Below, piece by piece: positions 46,164 through 54,910 of a stretch of DNA of 64,000 bases. The stretch comes from Flagellimonas maritima (GTDB lineage: Bacteria; Bacteroidota; Bacteroidia; Flavobacteriales; Flavobacteriaceae), in contig NZ_CP030104.1 of assembly GCF_003269425.1 (NCBI RefSeq), forward strand, positions 62,001-126,000, given 5' to 3'. Position numbers and translations under genes: made by a program. How positions within the stretch are numbered: the first letter of the stretch is position 1; each line of letters begins with the position of its first letter. The notes beneath the pieces were generated by a model, which was given only the letters and a program-made list of their open reading frames with translations, made no database searches and was not told the origin of the DNA.

Positions 46164-47936
46164 ATGCAAACAGTTACTAGGCTTTTTGATTTTCCATATT
46201 ATCAACTGGACAAGTTCCCGCTAGAGAAATCGTTGGTTACCAAATACGACGGTAAATGGGTAGCCACCTCAACAAAAGAATATATTGACAAAGCGAATAA
46301 GATTAGCCGTGCGCTATTACGGATGGGCGTCAAACCAAATGATAAAATAGCTATCATATCCATGAACAATAGGACGGAATGGAATATAATGGACATCGGC
46401 ATTCTCCAGATCGGAGCTCAAAATGTGCCTATTTATCCTACTATCTCTGCAGCAGACTATGAATACGTACTAAATCATTCAGAAGCAAAATATTGTTTTG
46501 TTTCATGCGGTGAAGTTTTGGAAAAAGTGCTTGAGGTAACTCCAAAGCTCAAGAAATTAAACGACGTATATTCGTTTGACGACCTAGACAACTGTAAAAG
46601 CTGGAAAGAGGTTTTGGAATTGGGCTCAGATGATTCCAACCAAGAAAAAGTTGAAAAACTGAAAGCGGAAGTCAAGCCTGAAGACTTGGCCACTTTAATT
46701 TATACATCAGGAACTACGGGGCGTCCAAAAGGTGTCATGTTATCCCATGACAATCTGGTCAGTAACGCCATTGAAAGTTCCAAAAGATTTCCAATTGTGG
46801 ACGGAGAGACAAAATCTTTAAGCTTTTTACCACTTTGTCATGTTTATGAGCGTATGCTCATTTATTTATATCAGTATAGAGGCGTTACTATTTATTATGC
46901 GGAATCACTTGAAACCATTAGCGAGAATCTAAAGGAAACCGCACCTCATGTTATGACGGCCGTACCACGGTTATTGGAAAAAGTATATGACAAAATCATT
47001 GCCAAGGGTACAGAACTCAGTGGTATAAAAAAGAACCTTTTCTTTTGGGCCGTTGACATCGGTCTACAATATGAGCCGTATGGAAAAAATGGGTGGTTGT
47101 ACGAACAAAAATTGGCATTGGCCAGAAAATTGATTTTTAGTAAATGGAAAGAAGGATTAGGTGGCAACTTAAGGGTAATTGCATCCGGGAGCGCAGCATT
47201 GCAACCCAGATTGGCACGTATATTCAATGCAGCCGAAATGGGTGTTATGGAAGGATATGGTCTTACCGAGACCTCCCCTGTTGTTTCAGTGAACGATATG
47301 CGAAACAATGGTTTTAGAATTGGTACCGTAGGAATCCCTATAGATCGAACAGAAGTAAAGATTGCCGACGATGGCGAAATATGTATAAAAGGACCACAGG
47401 TTATGATGGGATATTATAAGGACCCTGAAAAAACCGCAGAAGTAATCAAGGACGGATATTTCCATACGGGCGACATAGGCGAATTGGATGCTGATGGCTT
47501 CTTGAAGATTACCGACCGTAAAAAAGAAATGTTCAAAACATCAGGCGGAAAATATGTTGCTCCGCAGTTGTTGGAAAATCGTTTTAAACAATCCCGCTTT
47601 ATTGAACAAATTATGGTTGTTGGTGAGGGTGAGAAAATGCCTGCAGCTTTAATTCAGCCAAACTTTGAATTTCTATACGAATGGGCAAAACGTCATAATA
47701 TTACGCTAGGCGAAAACTCGGATATCATTTTAAATGATAAAGTAATCTCTAGAATACAGGAGGAAGTAGATCTTGCCAACGAAGACTTTGCAAAATGGGA
47801 AAAAGTAAAACAGTTTAGATTGACGCCAGATACTTGGAGCATTGATGACGGGCATATGACACCTACCATGAAATTGAGAAGAAAAATCATTAAAGAGAAG
47901 TACAAGGATTTATACAACAGTATTTACGGATACTAA
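46164..47936 (+). CDS. long-chain fatty-acid-CoA ligase (AMP-binding)
   Basis: This 590-residue adenylate-forming enzyme activates fatty acids with ATP and CoA. The P-loop is LIYTSGTTGRPKGVML near 180, EGYGLTETSPVVS near 360, and the hinge/core DGYFHTGDIGELD followed by the DRKKEMFKTSGGKYVAP motif near 455. The length fits the AMP-dependent long-chain class. It precedes the MarR/beta-oxidation operon by 141 bp and a terminator, so it supplies acyl-CoA for it but is a separate unit. Confidence 0.93.
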   Translation: MQTVTRLFDFPYYQLDKFPLEKSLVTKYDGKWVATSTKEYIDKANKISRALLRMGVKPNDKIAIISMNNRTEWNIMDIGILQIGAQNVPIYPTISAADYEYVLNHSEAKYCFVSCGEVLEKVLEVTPKLKKLNDVYSFDDLDNCKSWKEVLELGSDDSNQEKVEKLKAEVKPEDLATLIYTSGTTGRPKGVMLSHDNLVSNAIESSKRFPIVDGETKSLSFLPLCHVYERMLIYLYQYRGVTIYYAESLETISENLKETAPHVMTAVPRLLEKVYDKIIAKGTELSGIKKNLFFWAVDIGLQYEPYGKNGWLYEQKLALARKLIFSKWKEGLGGNLRVIASGSAALQPRLARIFNAAEMGVMEGYGLTETSPVVSVNDMRNNGFRIGTVGIPIDRTEVKIADDGEICIKGPQVMMGYYKDPEKTAEVIKDGYFHTGDIGELDADGFLKITDRKKEMFKTSGGKYVAPQLLENRFKQSRFIEQIMVVGEGEKMPAALIQPNFEFLYEWAKRHNITLGENSDIILNDKVISRIQEEVDLANEDFAKWEKVKQFRLTPDTWSIDDGHMTPTMKLRRKIIKEKYKDLYNSIYGY

Positions 47937-47969
47937 ATAGTAAATGGAAGAATCCAAAACTTAATACAT

Positions 47970-47997
47970 AAGCCTGCACAAACTGTAGGCTTTTTTA
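47970..47997 (+). terminator. Terminator of the acyl-CoA ligase gene
   Basis: AAGCCTGCA pairs with TGTAGGCTT (one G-U pair) around a 5-nt loop, followed by six T (47991-47996). Confidence 0.88.
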
Positions 47998-48020
47998 TTT
48001 TACTACGACATATAAATTAT

Positions 48021-48058
48021 AATTTATTATGCATGCATAATAAATTTTCCTATATTTG
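48021..48058 (+). promoter_or_regulatory. 26-bp perfect palindrome overlapping the marR promoter
   Basis: AATTTATTATGCA (48021-48033) is followed directly by its exact reverse complement (48034-48046), making a gapless 26-bp palindrome. The -7 element TATATTTG lies at 48051-48058, four bases after the palindrome. The palindrome covers the -33 region, so a bound MarR dimer would block the polymerase. This is a strong operator candidate for the adjacent regulator. Confidence 0.8.
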
Positions 48059-48077
48059 AAAGCACCAAACCTCAATT

Positions 48078-48524
48078 ATGAAAGAATTAACTATTGACTA
48101 CGCCCTAAGGGCTACTTGGCAGGCAGTAGCAAGAATGTACAATGAAGAGGCAAAAAGTTATGGACTTACCATGGCCATCGGTTTCACCTTATTGAGCATT
48201 GACCCCAAAAAAGGAACGCCAAGCACTGCTTTGGGGCCGAAAATGGGAATGGAAGCAACCAGTTTGTCCAGAATTTTAAAGAGTATTGAGGAAAAAGGAT
48301 ATATCCAACGTAGACCAAACCCAAAAGATGGAAGAGGTGTACTTATTCATTTAACGGCTTTGGGATTGGAAAAAAGAAGAGATTCCAAGGATGTGGTACT
48401 GCGTTTTAACGATGTGGTAAAAGAACATGTTTCCGATGAAGATTTGTTGAGTTTTTTTAAGACCACGGAAGTCATCAACAAACTCATTTCAGATAAAAAA
48501 ATATATATAAAAACAACAACTTAA
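48078..48524 (+). CDS. MarR-family transcriptional regulator
   Basis: This 148-residue dimeric winged-helix regulator has KMGMEATSLSRILKSIEEKGYIQRRPNPKDGRG near 55-87, the recognition helix and wing of the MarR family. It begins the operon and lies 13 bp before the HAD/ECH gene. By analogy with other beta-oxidation regulators it probably binds the 26-bp palindrome at 48021-48046 and is released by an acyl-CoA or related ligand. The ligand is inference. Confidence 0.9.
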   Translation: MKELTIDYALRATWQAVARMYNEEAKSYGLTMAIGFTLLSIDPKKGTPSTALGPKMGMEATSLSRILKSIEEKGYIQRRPNPKDGRGVLIHLTALGLEKRRDSKDVVLRFNDVVKEHVSDEDLLSFFKTTEVINKLISDKKIYIKTTT

Positions 48525-48537
48525 TTCTAATTCTTAA

Positions 48538-50943
48538 ATGAAAAGGCATATCAATAAAGTTGCCGTTATAGGGTCTGGTATTATGGGAAGCGGTATCGCT
48601 TGCCACTTTGCAAATATTGGGGTCGAGGTTTTATTATTGGACATAGTTCCCCGAGAACTCAACGATAAAGAAAAAGCAAAGGGTTTGACCCTATCGGACA
48701 AAATCGTTCGCAATAGAATCGTAAACGATTCTTTGGCTGCGGCTCTCAAGTCTAAACCATCCCCAATCTATCATCAAAAATTCGCCAATAGGATAACTAC
48801 CGGTAATTTGGAAGACGATATTTCAAAAGTTGGTAAGGTGGATTGGATTATTGAGGTGGTCGTTGAGCGATTGGATATTAAAAAACAAGTATTTGAAAAT
48901 CTCGAAAAATACAGAAAAGAGGGTACGTTGATCACTTCAAACACTTCCGGCATCCCCATAAAGTTTATGAGTGATGGAAGAAGTGACGATTTTAAGGAAC
49001 ACTTTTGTGGTACGCACTTCTTTAACCCTGCCCGTTACCTCAAACTTTTTGAAATTATTCCCGGTCCTGAAACTTCTCCAGAGGTTTTGGATTTTTTGAA
49101 CAGCTATGGAGAACAATATTTAGGGAAAACTTCGGTCATAGCCAAGGATACGCCTGCCTTTATCGGTAATCGAATAGGTATTTTCAGTATTCAGAGTTTG
49201 TTCCATATGGTAAAGGATATGGGAATGACCGTTGAAGAAGTGGACAAACTTACAGGTCCCGTCATCGGCAGACCAAAATCCGCAACCTTTAGAACTGTAG
49301 ATGTTGTCGGGTTGGATACCTTGGTACATGTTGCCAATGGAATCCATGAGAACTGTAAGGACGATGAGCGATTGGAATTGTTCAAACTGCCCGATTTCAT
49401 CAATACCATGATGGAAAACAAATGGCTGGGAAGCAAGTCGGGACAAGGTTTTTACAAAAAGGTAAAAGACGATAAGGGCAAGAGCGAAATCCTCACCTTG
49501 GATTTGGAAACCATGGAGTATCGATCCAAAAAAAGTGCAAAATTCGCTACACTTGAACTTACAAAAACCATAGATAAAGTCGTTGACCGATTTTCGGTTC
49601 TAACTGCTGGAAAAGACAAAGCAGGTGAATTCTACAGAAAAAGTTTTGGCGCCTTATTCGCGTACGTCTCCCACAGAATTCCTGAAATTTCCGATGAGCT
49701 CTACAAAATAGATGACGCTATGAAAGCAGGATTCGGTTGGGAACACGGACCTTTCCAGATTTGGGACGCCGTAGGTTTGGATAAAGGTTTGGAATTTGCA
49801 AAAGCCGAAGGTTTGGAAGTTTCTTCTTGGGTAACGAAGATGAAAGAAGCTGGAATTGAAACTTTTTACTCGGTAAAGGATGGGGCCACCTATTTCTACG
49901 ATATCCCGAAAAAAGCCATGGAGAAAATCCCGGGACAGGATGCATTTATCATTCTTGATAATATTAGAAAATCAAACGAAGTATTCAAAAATAGTGGCGT
50001 AGTAGTTGAGGACTTAGGAGACGGTATTCTAAATGTAGAGTTCCAATCCAAAATGAATACTATTGGTGGTGATGTGCTTTCAGGATTGAACAAAGCTATC
50101 GATATTGCCGAAAAGGATTTTCAAGGGTTGATTGTTGGTAATCAAGCTGCAAACTTCTCGGTAGGCGCCAATATTGGAATGATCTTCATGATGGCCGTTG
50201 AACAGGAATACGATGAGCTGAACATGGCTATTAAAATGTTCCAGGATTCCATGATGCGTATGCGCTATTCTTCAATTCCTACAATTTCAGCTCCGCATGG
50301 GATGTGTTTGGGCGGAGGATGTGAACTTTCCATGCATGCCGACAAGGTCGTTGCAGCTGCAGAAACCTACATAGGCTTGGTGGAATTCGGTGTTGGTGTC
50401 ATTCCAGGTGGTGGTGGATCCAAAGAAATGGCGTTACGGGCATCCGACACATTCCGGAAAAATGATGTTGAGCTCAATGTACTTCAAGAGTATTTCTTGA
50501 CCATTGGTATGGCAAAAGTATCTACTTCGGCATATGAGGCATTTGATTTAGGTATTTTACAAAAGGGCAAAGATGTAGTTGTGGTCAATAAAGACCGACA
50601 AATTGCTACGGCCAAAGCACACGCTAGATTAATGGCAGAAGCTGGCTACACAAAACCCCCTAAACGGAAAGATGTAAAAGTACTCGGTAAGCAAGCGTTA
50701 GGAATGTTTTTAGTAGGGACAGACTCCATGGAAGCTGGGCATTATATCTCCGAACATGATAAAAAAATTGCCGATAAGTTGGCTTATGTAATGGCCGGTG
50801 GTGATTTGTCCGAAGCCAGTTATGTTTCCGAGCAATATCTTTTGGATCTGGAGCGGGAGGCCTTTTTATCCCTTTGTACCGAAAGAAAAACATTGGAACG
50901 CATACAGCACATGTTGAAAACAGGGAAACCGTTACGAAACTAG
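48538..50943 (+). CDS. 3-hydroxyacyl-CoA dehydrogenase / enoyl-CoA hydratase fusion
   Basis: This 801-residue protein does two beta-oxidation steps, hydration of enoyl-CoA and oxidation of 3-hydroxyacyl-CoA by NAD. The Rossmann motif VAVIGSGIMGSGIACHF is at the N-terminus (about 8-25), with the dehydrogenase C-terminal domain in the middle. The crotonase fold comes last (about 500-700, with VGVIPGGGGSKEMAL near 620). This order is the reverse of E. coli FadB. It is the second gene of the operon. The next 42 bp contain a heptad array. Confidence 0.94.
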   Translation: MKRHINKVAVIGSGIMGSGIACHFANIGVEVLLLDIVPRELNDKEKAKGLTLSDKIVRNRIVNDSLAAALKSKPSPIYHQKFANRITTGNLEDDISKVGKVDWIIEVVVERLDIKKQVFENLEKYRKEGTLITSNTSGIPIKFMSDGRSDDFKEHFCGTHFFNPARYLKLFEIIPGPETSPEVLDFLNSYGEQYLGKTSVIAKDTPAFIGNRIGIFSIQSLFHMVKDMGMTVEEVDKLTGPVIGRPKSATFRTVDVVGLDTLVHVANGIHENCKDDERLELFKLPDFINTMMENKWLGSKSGQGFYKKVKDDKGKSEILTLDLETMEYRSKKSAKFATLELTKTIDKVVDRFSVLTAGKDKAGEFYRKSFGALFAYVSHRIPEISDELYKIDDAMKAGFGWEHGPFQIWDAVGLDKGLEFAKAEGLEVSSWVTKMKEAGIETFYSVKDGATYFYDIPKKAMEKIPGQDAFIILDNIRKSNEVFKNSGVVVEDLGDGILNVEFQSKMNTIGGDVLSGLNKAIDIAEKDFQGLIVGNQAANFSVGANIGMIFMMAVEQEYDELNMAIKMFQDSMMRMRYSSIPTISAPHGMCLGGGCELSMHADKVVAAAETYIGLVEFGVGVIPGGGGSKEMALRASDTFRKNDVELNVLQEYFLTIGMAKVSTSAYEAFDLGILQKGKDVVVVNKDRQIATAKAHARLMAEAGYTKPPKRKDVKVLGKQALGMFLVGTDSMEAGHYISEHDKKIADKLAYVMAGGDLSEASYVSEQYLLDLEREAFLSLCTERKTLERIQHMLKTGKPLRN

Positions 50944-50950
50944 GAGTTTC

Positions 50951-50985
50951 TTAGTATTGAGTATTTAGCATATAGTATTTAGAAA
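50951..50985 (+). repeat. Left heptad array of four-helix-bundle element 1
   Basis: Five heptads (TTAGTAT, TGAGTAT, TTAGCAT, ATAGTAT, TTAGAAA) run without a gap into the ATG at 50986. The first 15 bp (TTAGTATTGAGTATT, 50951-50965) recur exactly and inverted at 51346-51360. Confidence 0.88.
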
Positions 50986-51360
50986 ATGCATAAAGTAGAA
51001 GATTTGAAGATTTGGAACAAAGCCATGAACTTGACAAAACAAATTTATTTGTTGGCTACCAAATTACCGTTAGAAGAAAGGTTCGGTCTTGCGTCACAGA
51101 TAAAAAGGTGCGCTGTATCCATTCCTTCCAATATTGCCGAAGGAGCAGGAAGAAATTCTAAAAAAGAATTTAAGCATTTTTTAGGTATTGCTAACGGCTC
51201 ATCCTATGAACTTCATACGCAGCTAACGCTTTTAATTGATTTAAACCTAATTTCAGAAAATAAAATAAAGCCCATAAAAGAATTGTGCGTTGAGATTCAA
51301 AAAATGAATTATAGCCTTCAAAAATCATTGGTAAACAAAGAACTCAATACTCAATACTAA
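50986..51360 (+). CDS. four-helix-bundle protein (S23/IVP/Avd-like)
   Basis: This 124-residue all-helical protein belongs to the four-helix-bundle family (PF05635/TIGR02436), to which the rRNA intervening-sequence protein S23 and the retroelement accessory protein Avd are related. The hallmark FGLASQIKRCAVSIPSNIAEG is near 34-54, here split over the helix 1-2 junction. It is inserted between the HAD/ECH and thiolase genes, unrelated to their function. Its stop and last four codons (NTQY) lie in the right inverted repeat. Role unknown; pentameric RNA-binding assembly is known for Avd. Confidence 0.88.
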   Translation: MHKVEDLKIWNKAMNLTKQIYLLATKLPLEERFGLASQIKRCAVSIPSNIAEGAGRNSKKEFKHFLGIANGSSYELHTQLTLLIDLNLISENKIKPIKELCVEIQKMNYSLQKSLVNKELNTQY

Positions 51361-51377
51361 AATCTAGTATCTAAAAA
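51343..51377 (-). repeat. Right inverted heptad array of element 1
   Basis: Read on the minus strand, heptads TTTTTAG, ATACTAG, ATTTTAG, TATTGAG, TATTGAG are seen. The 15-bp core 51346-51360 is the exact inverse of 50951-50965. The array overlaps the end of the four-helix-bundle gene and abuts the thiolase ATG at 51378. Confidence 0.85.
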
Positions 51378-52568
51378 ATGAAAACAGCATACATAGTAAA
51401 AGCATACAGAACAGCGGTTGGCAAAGCGCCCAAAGGACTGTTCCGATTTAAAAGACCGGACGAACTGGCAGCAGAGACCATTGAATATATGATGAAGGAA
51501 CTGCCGAATCTCGATAAAAAAAGAATCGATGATGTAATTGTAGGCAATGCCATGCCAGAAGCGGAACAAGGATTGAACATGGCACGTTTGATTTCGTTGA
51601 TGGGTTTGAATGTCGACGATGTGCCAGGCGTTACCGTGAACAGGTATTGCGCATCGGGGCTGGAAACCATTGGAATCGCTACGGCTAAAATTCAATCTGG
51701 AATGGCAGACTGTATTATTGCCGGCGGCTCGGAAAGTATGAGTTACATTCCTATGGGAGGATATAAACCTACTCCCGACTATGCAACTGCCAAAGAAGGT
51801 AACGAAGATTATTACTGGGGTATGGGTCTTACTGCGGAAGCAGTGGCACAACAATTCAAGGTTTCTAGGGAAGATCAGGACGTTTTTGCCTACAGCTCTC
51901 ATATGAAAGCGTTAAAGGCCCAAGAGGAAAACCGATTTCAAGACCAAATCGTCCCTATAGACGTGGAGCATACCTTTGTAAACGAAGCTGGAAAGAAAGA
52001 GACCAAGACCTATACCGTAAATAAGGACGAAGGTCCAAGAAAGGGAACCAATATTCCTACGTTGAACAAATTGCGTCCAGTTTTCGCAGCTGGTGGAAGC
52101 GTAACAGCAGGTAATTCTTCCCAAATGAGCGACGGTGCAGCTTTTGTCATGGTGATGAGTGAAGAAATGGTAAAAGAACTAAACCTCGAACCTATTGCAC
52201 GCCTCGTAAATTATGCCGCTGCCGGTGTAGAGCCCCGCATTATGGGAATTGGTCCGGTAAAAGCGATTCCAAAAGCATTAAAACAAGCTGGAATGAAACA
52301 GGATGAGATAGAACTTATAGAATTGAACGAAGCATTCGCATCCCAATCATTGGCAGTAATCCGTGAACTGGGTCTAAACCAAGAAATCGTGAACGTAAAC
52401 GGAGGTGCAATCGCCTTGGGGCATCCCTTGGGATGTACTGGTGCAAAGCTTTCCGTGCAGTTGTTCGATGAAATGCGCAAACGCAATATGAAAGGAAAAT
52501 ACGGGATGGTCACCATGTGTGTAGGAACTGGACAAGGTGCAGCGGGGATTTATGAATTTTTATCATAA
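51378..52568 (+). CDS. acetyl-CoA C-acyltransferase (thiolase)
   Basis: This 396-residue thiolase cleaves 3-ketoacyl-CoA, the last beta-oxidation step. The nucleophile is Cys89 in [11 protein letters not shown]. The late motifs are [19 protein letters not shown] near 340 (catalytic His) and [14 protein letters not shown] near 378 (second Cys). It is flanked on both sides by four-helix-bundle inserts within the MarR operon. The start is right after the heptad array, so the repeats supply its leader sequence. Confidence 0.95.
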   Translation: MKTAYIVKAYRTAVGKAPKGLFRFKRPDELAAETIEYMMKELPNLDKKRIDDVIVGNAMPEAEQGLNMARLISLMGLNVDDVPGVTVNRYCASGLETIGIATAKIQSGMADCIIAGGSESMSYIPMGGYKPTPDYATAKEGNEDYYWGMGLTAEAVAQQFKVSREDQDVFAYSSHMKALKAQEENRFQDQIVPIDVEHTFVNEAGKKETKTYTVNKDEGPRKGTNIPTLNKLRPVFAAGGSVTAGNSSQMSDGAAFVMVMSEEMVKELNLEPIARLVNYAAAGVEPRIMGIGPVKAIPKALKQAGMKQDEIELIELNEAFASQSLAVIRELGLNQEIVNVNGGAIALGHPLGCTGAKLSVQLFDEMRKRNMKGKYGMVTMCVGTGQGAAGIYEFLS

Positions 52569-52581
52569 GAAACAAGATATC

Positions 52582-52604
52582 TAGATTCAGGAATCAGGAC
52601 GATA
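52582..52604 (+). repeat. Left heptad array of four-helix-bundle element 2
   Basis: TAGATTCAGGAATCAGGA (52582-52599) matches the inverse of 52967-52984 at 15 of 18 positions. It lies between the thiolase stop and the ATG at 52605, with heptads ATTCAGG and AATCAGG. Confidence 0.75.
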
Positions 52605-52958
52605 ATGCATAATTTCAAAAAATTAAAAATCTGGGAAGATAGTATGGACTTGGTTTCAGAATCCTACAATACCACCAAGACCTTTCCTGATTTTGAAAAA
52701 TTTGGATTGGCCAGTCAAACGAATAGATGTGTGACTTCAATTCCATCAAACATTGCGGAAGGTTCCAGTAAAAGCTCCGATAAGCATTTCAAAAATTACT
52801 TGGAAATTAGTTTGGGCTCCGCTTTTGAATGGGAAACACAATTGATAATTGCCCATAATGAAAAGTATATATCAGCAGAAACATTTAAGAAATTAGAACA
52901 AAAAATAAAACAATTACAAAAAATGATTTCAAGTTTTCAACTCAGTTTAGGCAAGTAA
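52605..52958 (+). CDS. four-helix-bundle protein (S23/IVP/Avd-like), second copy
   Basis: This 117-residue paralogue of the protein at 50986 shares MH...LKIW, FGLASQ..RC..SIPSNIAEG near 34-54 and the FK..L.I..GS..E..TQL region, but differs at many other positions. The two are therefore not recent duplicates. It lies between thiolase and acyl-CoA dehydrogenase, in the same orientation, flanked by imperfect inverted heptads. Function unknown; RNA-binding is inferred from the family. Confidence 0.88.
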   Translation: MHNFKKLKIWEDSMDLVSESYNTTKTFPDFEKFGLASQTNRCVTSIPSNIAEGSSKSSDKHFKNYLEISLGSAFEWETQLIIAHNEKYISAETFKKLEQKIKQLQKMISSFQLSLGK

Positions 52959-52960
52959 AT

Positions 52961-52987
52961 CTTGGCTCTTGATTCTTGACTCTATTA
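52961..52987 (-). repeat. Right inverted heptad array of element 2
   Basis: TCTTGATTCTTGACTCTA (52967-52984) is the imperfect inverse of 52582-52599. On the minus strand it gives heptads AGTCAAG, AATCAAG, AGCCAAG. It begins just after the four-helix-bundle stop and precedes the acyl-CoA dehydrogenase start by 12 bp. Confidence 0.8.
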
Positions 52988-52999
52988 ATCTAAAAAACT

Positions 53000-54805
53000 A
53001 TGGAAATAAAAGAAAAAGAAATCCTCAGAGGTGGCCAGTTTTTGGTAAAAGAGACCGATTGTGAAGATATTTTCACCCTTGAAGACTTAGACGAGGAACA
53101 GAAAATGATGCGTGAAAGTACCAAGGAGTTTGTAGACAGAGAACTATGGGCGCATTGGGAACGATTTGAGAAAAAAGACTATGCCTACACCGAAGAAACC
53201 ATGCGCAAAGCTGGCGAACTTGGTCTTTTGAGTGTAGCCGTACCAGAATCTTATGGCGGCATGGGAATGGGATTTGTCTCCACGATGTTGGTCTGCGATT
53301 ACATTTCTGGTGCAACAGGTTCGTTCAGTACCGCATTTGGGGCACATACGGGAATTGGGACTATGCCCATTACCCTTTACGGAACCGAAGAACAAAAACA
53401 AAAATATGTACCAAAATTGGCTTCTGGCGAATGGTTTGGAGCCTATTGCCTAACTGAACCCGGTGCAGGTTCCGATGCAAACTCGGGCAAGACCAAGGCC
53501 GTTCTATCAGAAGATGGAAAACATTATAGCATCACCGGACAGAAAATGTGGATTTCAAATGCGGGCTTCTGTAATGTTTTCATCGTTTTTGCGAGAATCG
53601 AAGATGATAAAAACATTACAGGATTTATTGTAGAAAATAACCCAGAAAACGGCATCACACTTGGCGATGAAGAAAAGAAATTGGGCATCCACTCCTCCTC
53701 TACCCGACAAGTATTCTTCAATGAGACCAAAGTACCTGTTGAAAACATGCTATCGGAAAGAGGAAACGGATTTAAAATAGCGATGAACGCCCTGAATGTT
53801 GGTCGTATCAAATTGGCAGCAGCTTGTTTGGAAGCGCAGCGACGGGTAATCAATGAAGCTACAAAATATGCGAACGAGCGTATTCAGTTCAAAACACCGA
53901 TTATCAACTTTGGGGCCATAAAAGCAAAAATCGCCGATATGGCGACCAATGCGTATGTTGACGAAGCGGCATGTTACCGTGCAGCAAAAAATATCGAGGA
54001 CAGAATCGCTATTCGTGAAGCTGAAGGCAATTCACATCAAGAAGCTGAATTAAAAGGCGTTGAAGAATATGCTATAGAATGTTCCATTTTGAAGGTAGCC
54101 GTTTCTGAGCATGTTCAACATACGACCGATGAAGGCATCCAAGTTTTTGGAGGAATGGGCTTCAGCGCAGATACGCCAATGGAATCGGCTTGGAGAGATG
54201 CCCGTATTTCGCGTATTTATGAAGGAACCAACGAAATCAACCGAATGTTGGCCGTGGGCATGTTGGTCAAAAAAGCGATGAAGGGTCATGTGGACTTGCT
54301 TGGCCCAGCAACTGCAGTAGGGGAAGAATTAATGGGAATCCCTTCGTTTGATACACCAGATTTCTCTGAACTCTTTGCAGAAGAAAAAGACTTGGTCGCA
54401 CGATTAAAAAAGGTCTTTTTAATGGTAGCTGGCAGTGCGGTGCAGAAATTCGGTACCGAATTGGAAGAACATCAAATGGTCTTGATGTCCGCATCAGATA
54501 TTCTAATTCAAGTATATCTGGCGGAATCTGCCATTCTAAGAACCGAGAAGAATGCCAAACGTTTTGGCGAACAATCGCAAGCTGCCCAAATAGCAATGTC
54601 AAAACTATATTTATATAGGGCTGTTGACGTTGTTTCACAAAAAGGAAAAGAAGCTATTGTTTCGTTTGCGGAAGGTGATGAACAGCGCATGATGCTTATG
54701 GGATTAAAACGCTTTACAAAATATACAAATCAACCCAATGTCGTGGCACTGCGCACAGAAATTGCGGACAAGGTCGCTGCGGATAACGGGTATACCTTTG
54801 ACTAA
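53000..54805 (+). CDS. acyl-CoA dehydrogenase, long form
   Basis: This 601-residue flavoprotein introduces the trans-2 double bond into acyl-CoA, the first beta-oxidation step. It has the N-terminal helical domain and FAD region YCLTEPGAGSDANSGKTKA near 150. MWISNAGFCNVFIVFARI follows, and RIYEGTNEINRMLAV near 413 with the catalytic Glu. It has an extra C-terminal helical extension (about 460-601), as in very-long-chain types. It ends the operon at the terminator 54840-54867. Confidence 0.94.
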   Translation: MEIKEKEILRGGQFLVKETDCEDIFTLEDLDEEQKMMRESTKEFVDRELWAHWERFEKKDYAYTEETMRKAGELGLLSVAVPESYGGMGMGFVSTMLVCDYISGATGSFSTAFGAHTGIGTMPITLYGTEEQKQKYVPKLASGEWFGAYCLTEPGAGSDANSGKTKAVLSEDGKHYSITGQKMWISNAGFCNVFIVFARIEDDKNITGFIVENNPENGITLGDEEKKLGIHSSSTRQVFFNETKVPVENMLSERGNGFKIAMNALNVGRIKLAAACLEAQRRVINEATKYANERIQFKTPIINFGAIKAKIADMATNAYVDEAACYRAAKNIEDRIAIREAEGNSHQEAELKGVEEYAIECSILKVAVSEHVQHTTDEGIQVFGGMGFSADTPMESAWRDARISRIYEGTNEINRMLAVGMLVKKAMKGHVDLLGPATAVGEELMGIPSFDTPDFSELFAEEKDLVARLKKVFLMVAGSAVQKFGTELEEHQMVLMSASDILIQVYLAESAILRTEKNAKRFGEQSQAAQIAMSKLYLYRAVDVVSQKGKEAIVSFAEGDEQRMMLMGLKRFTKYTNQPNVVALRTEIADKVAADNGYTFD

Positions 54806-54837
54806 TTCAAATAATGCGAGACAAAGCTGATTTTGAA

Positions 54838-54868
54838 GGCCGCTCTTAAAAAGAGCGGTTTTTTTTGT
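54838..54868 (+). terminator. Terminator of the beta-oxidation operon
   Basis: CCGCTCTT (54840-54847) pairs with AAGAGCGG (54851-54858), followed by eight T. It closes the operon after the acyl-CoA dehydrogenase gene. Confidence 0.9.
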
Positions 54869-54910
54869 ATCCAATTTTGACACCATCATTAGAGGATATA
54901 ACTTTATCCT

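Noticed and set aside
51357..51902. 181-aa minus-strand frame opposite thiolase
   Set aside because: It is a shadow of the thiolase gene; composition is not protein-like and the thiolase motifs are clear.
50951..52987. Classical insertion sequence or transposase
   Set aside because: No transposase gene is present; the only ORFs are four-helix-bundle proteins, and no target-site duplication was identified.
50951..52987. Diversity-generating retroelement
   Set aside because: Avd-like proteins suggest it, but no reverse transcriptase or template/variable repeat pair is in the window.
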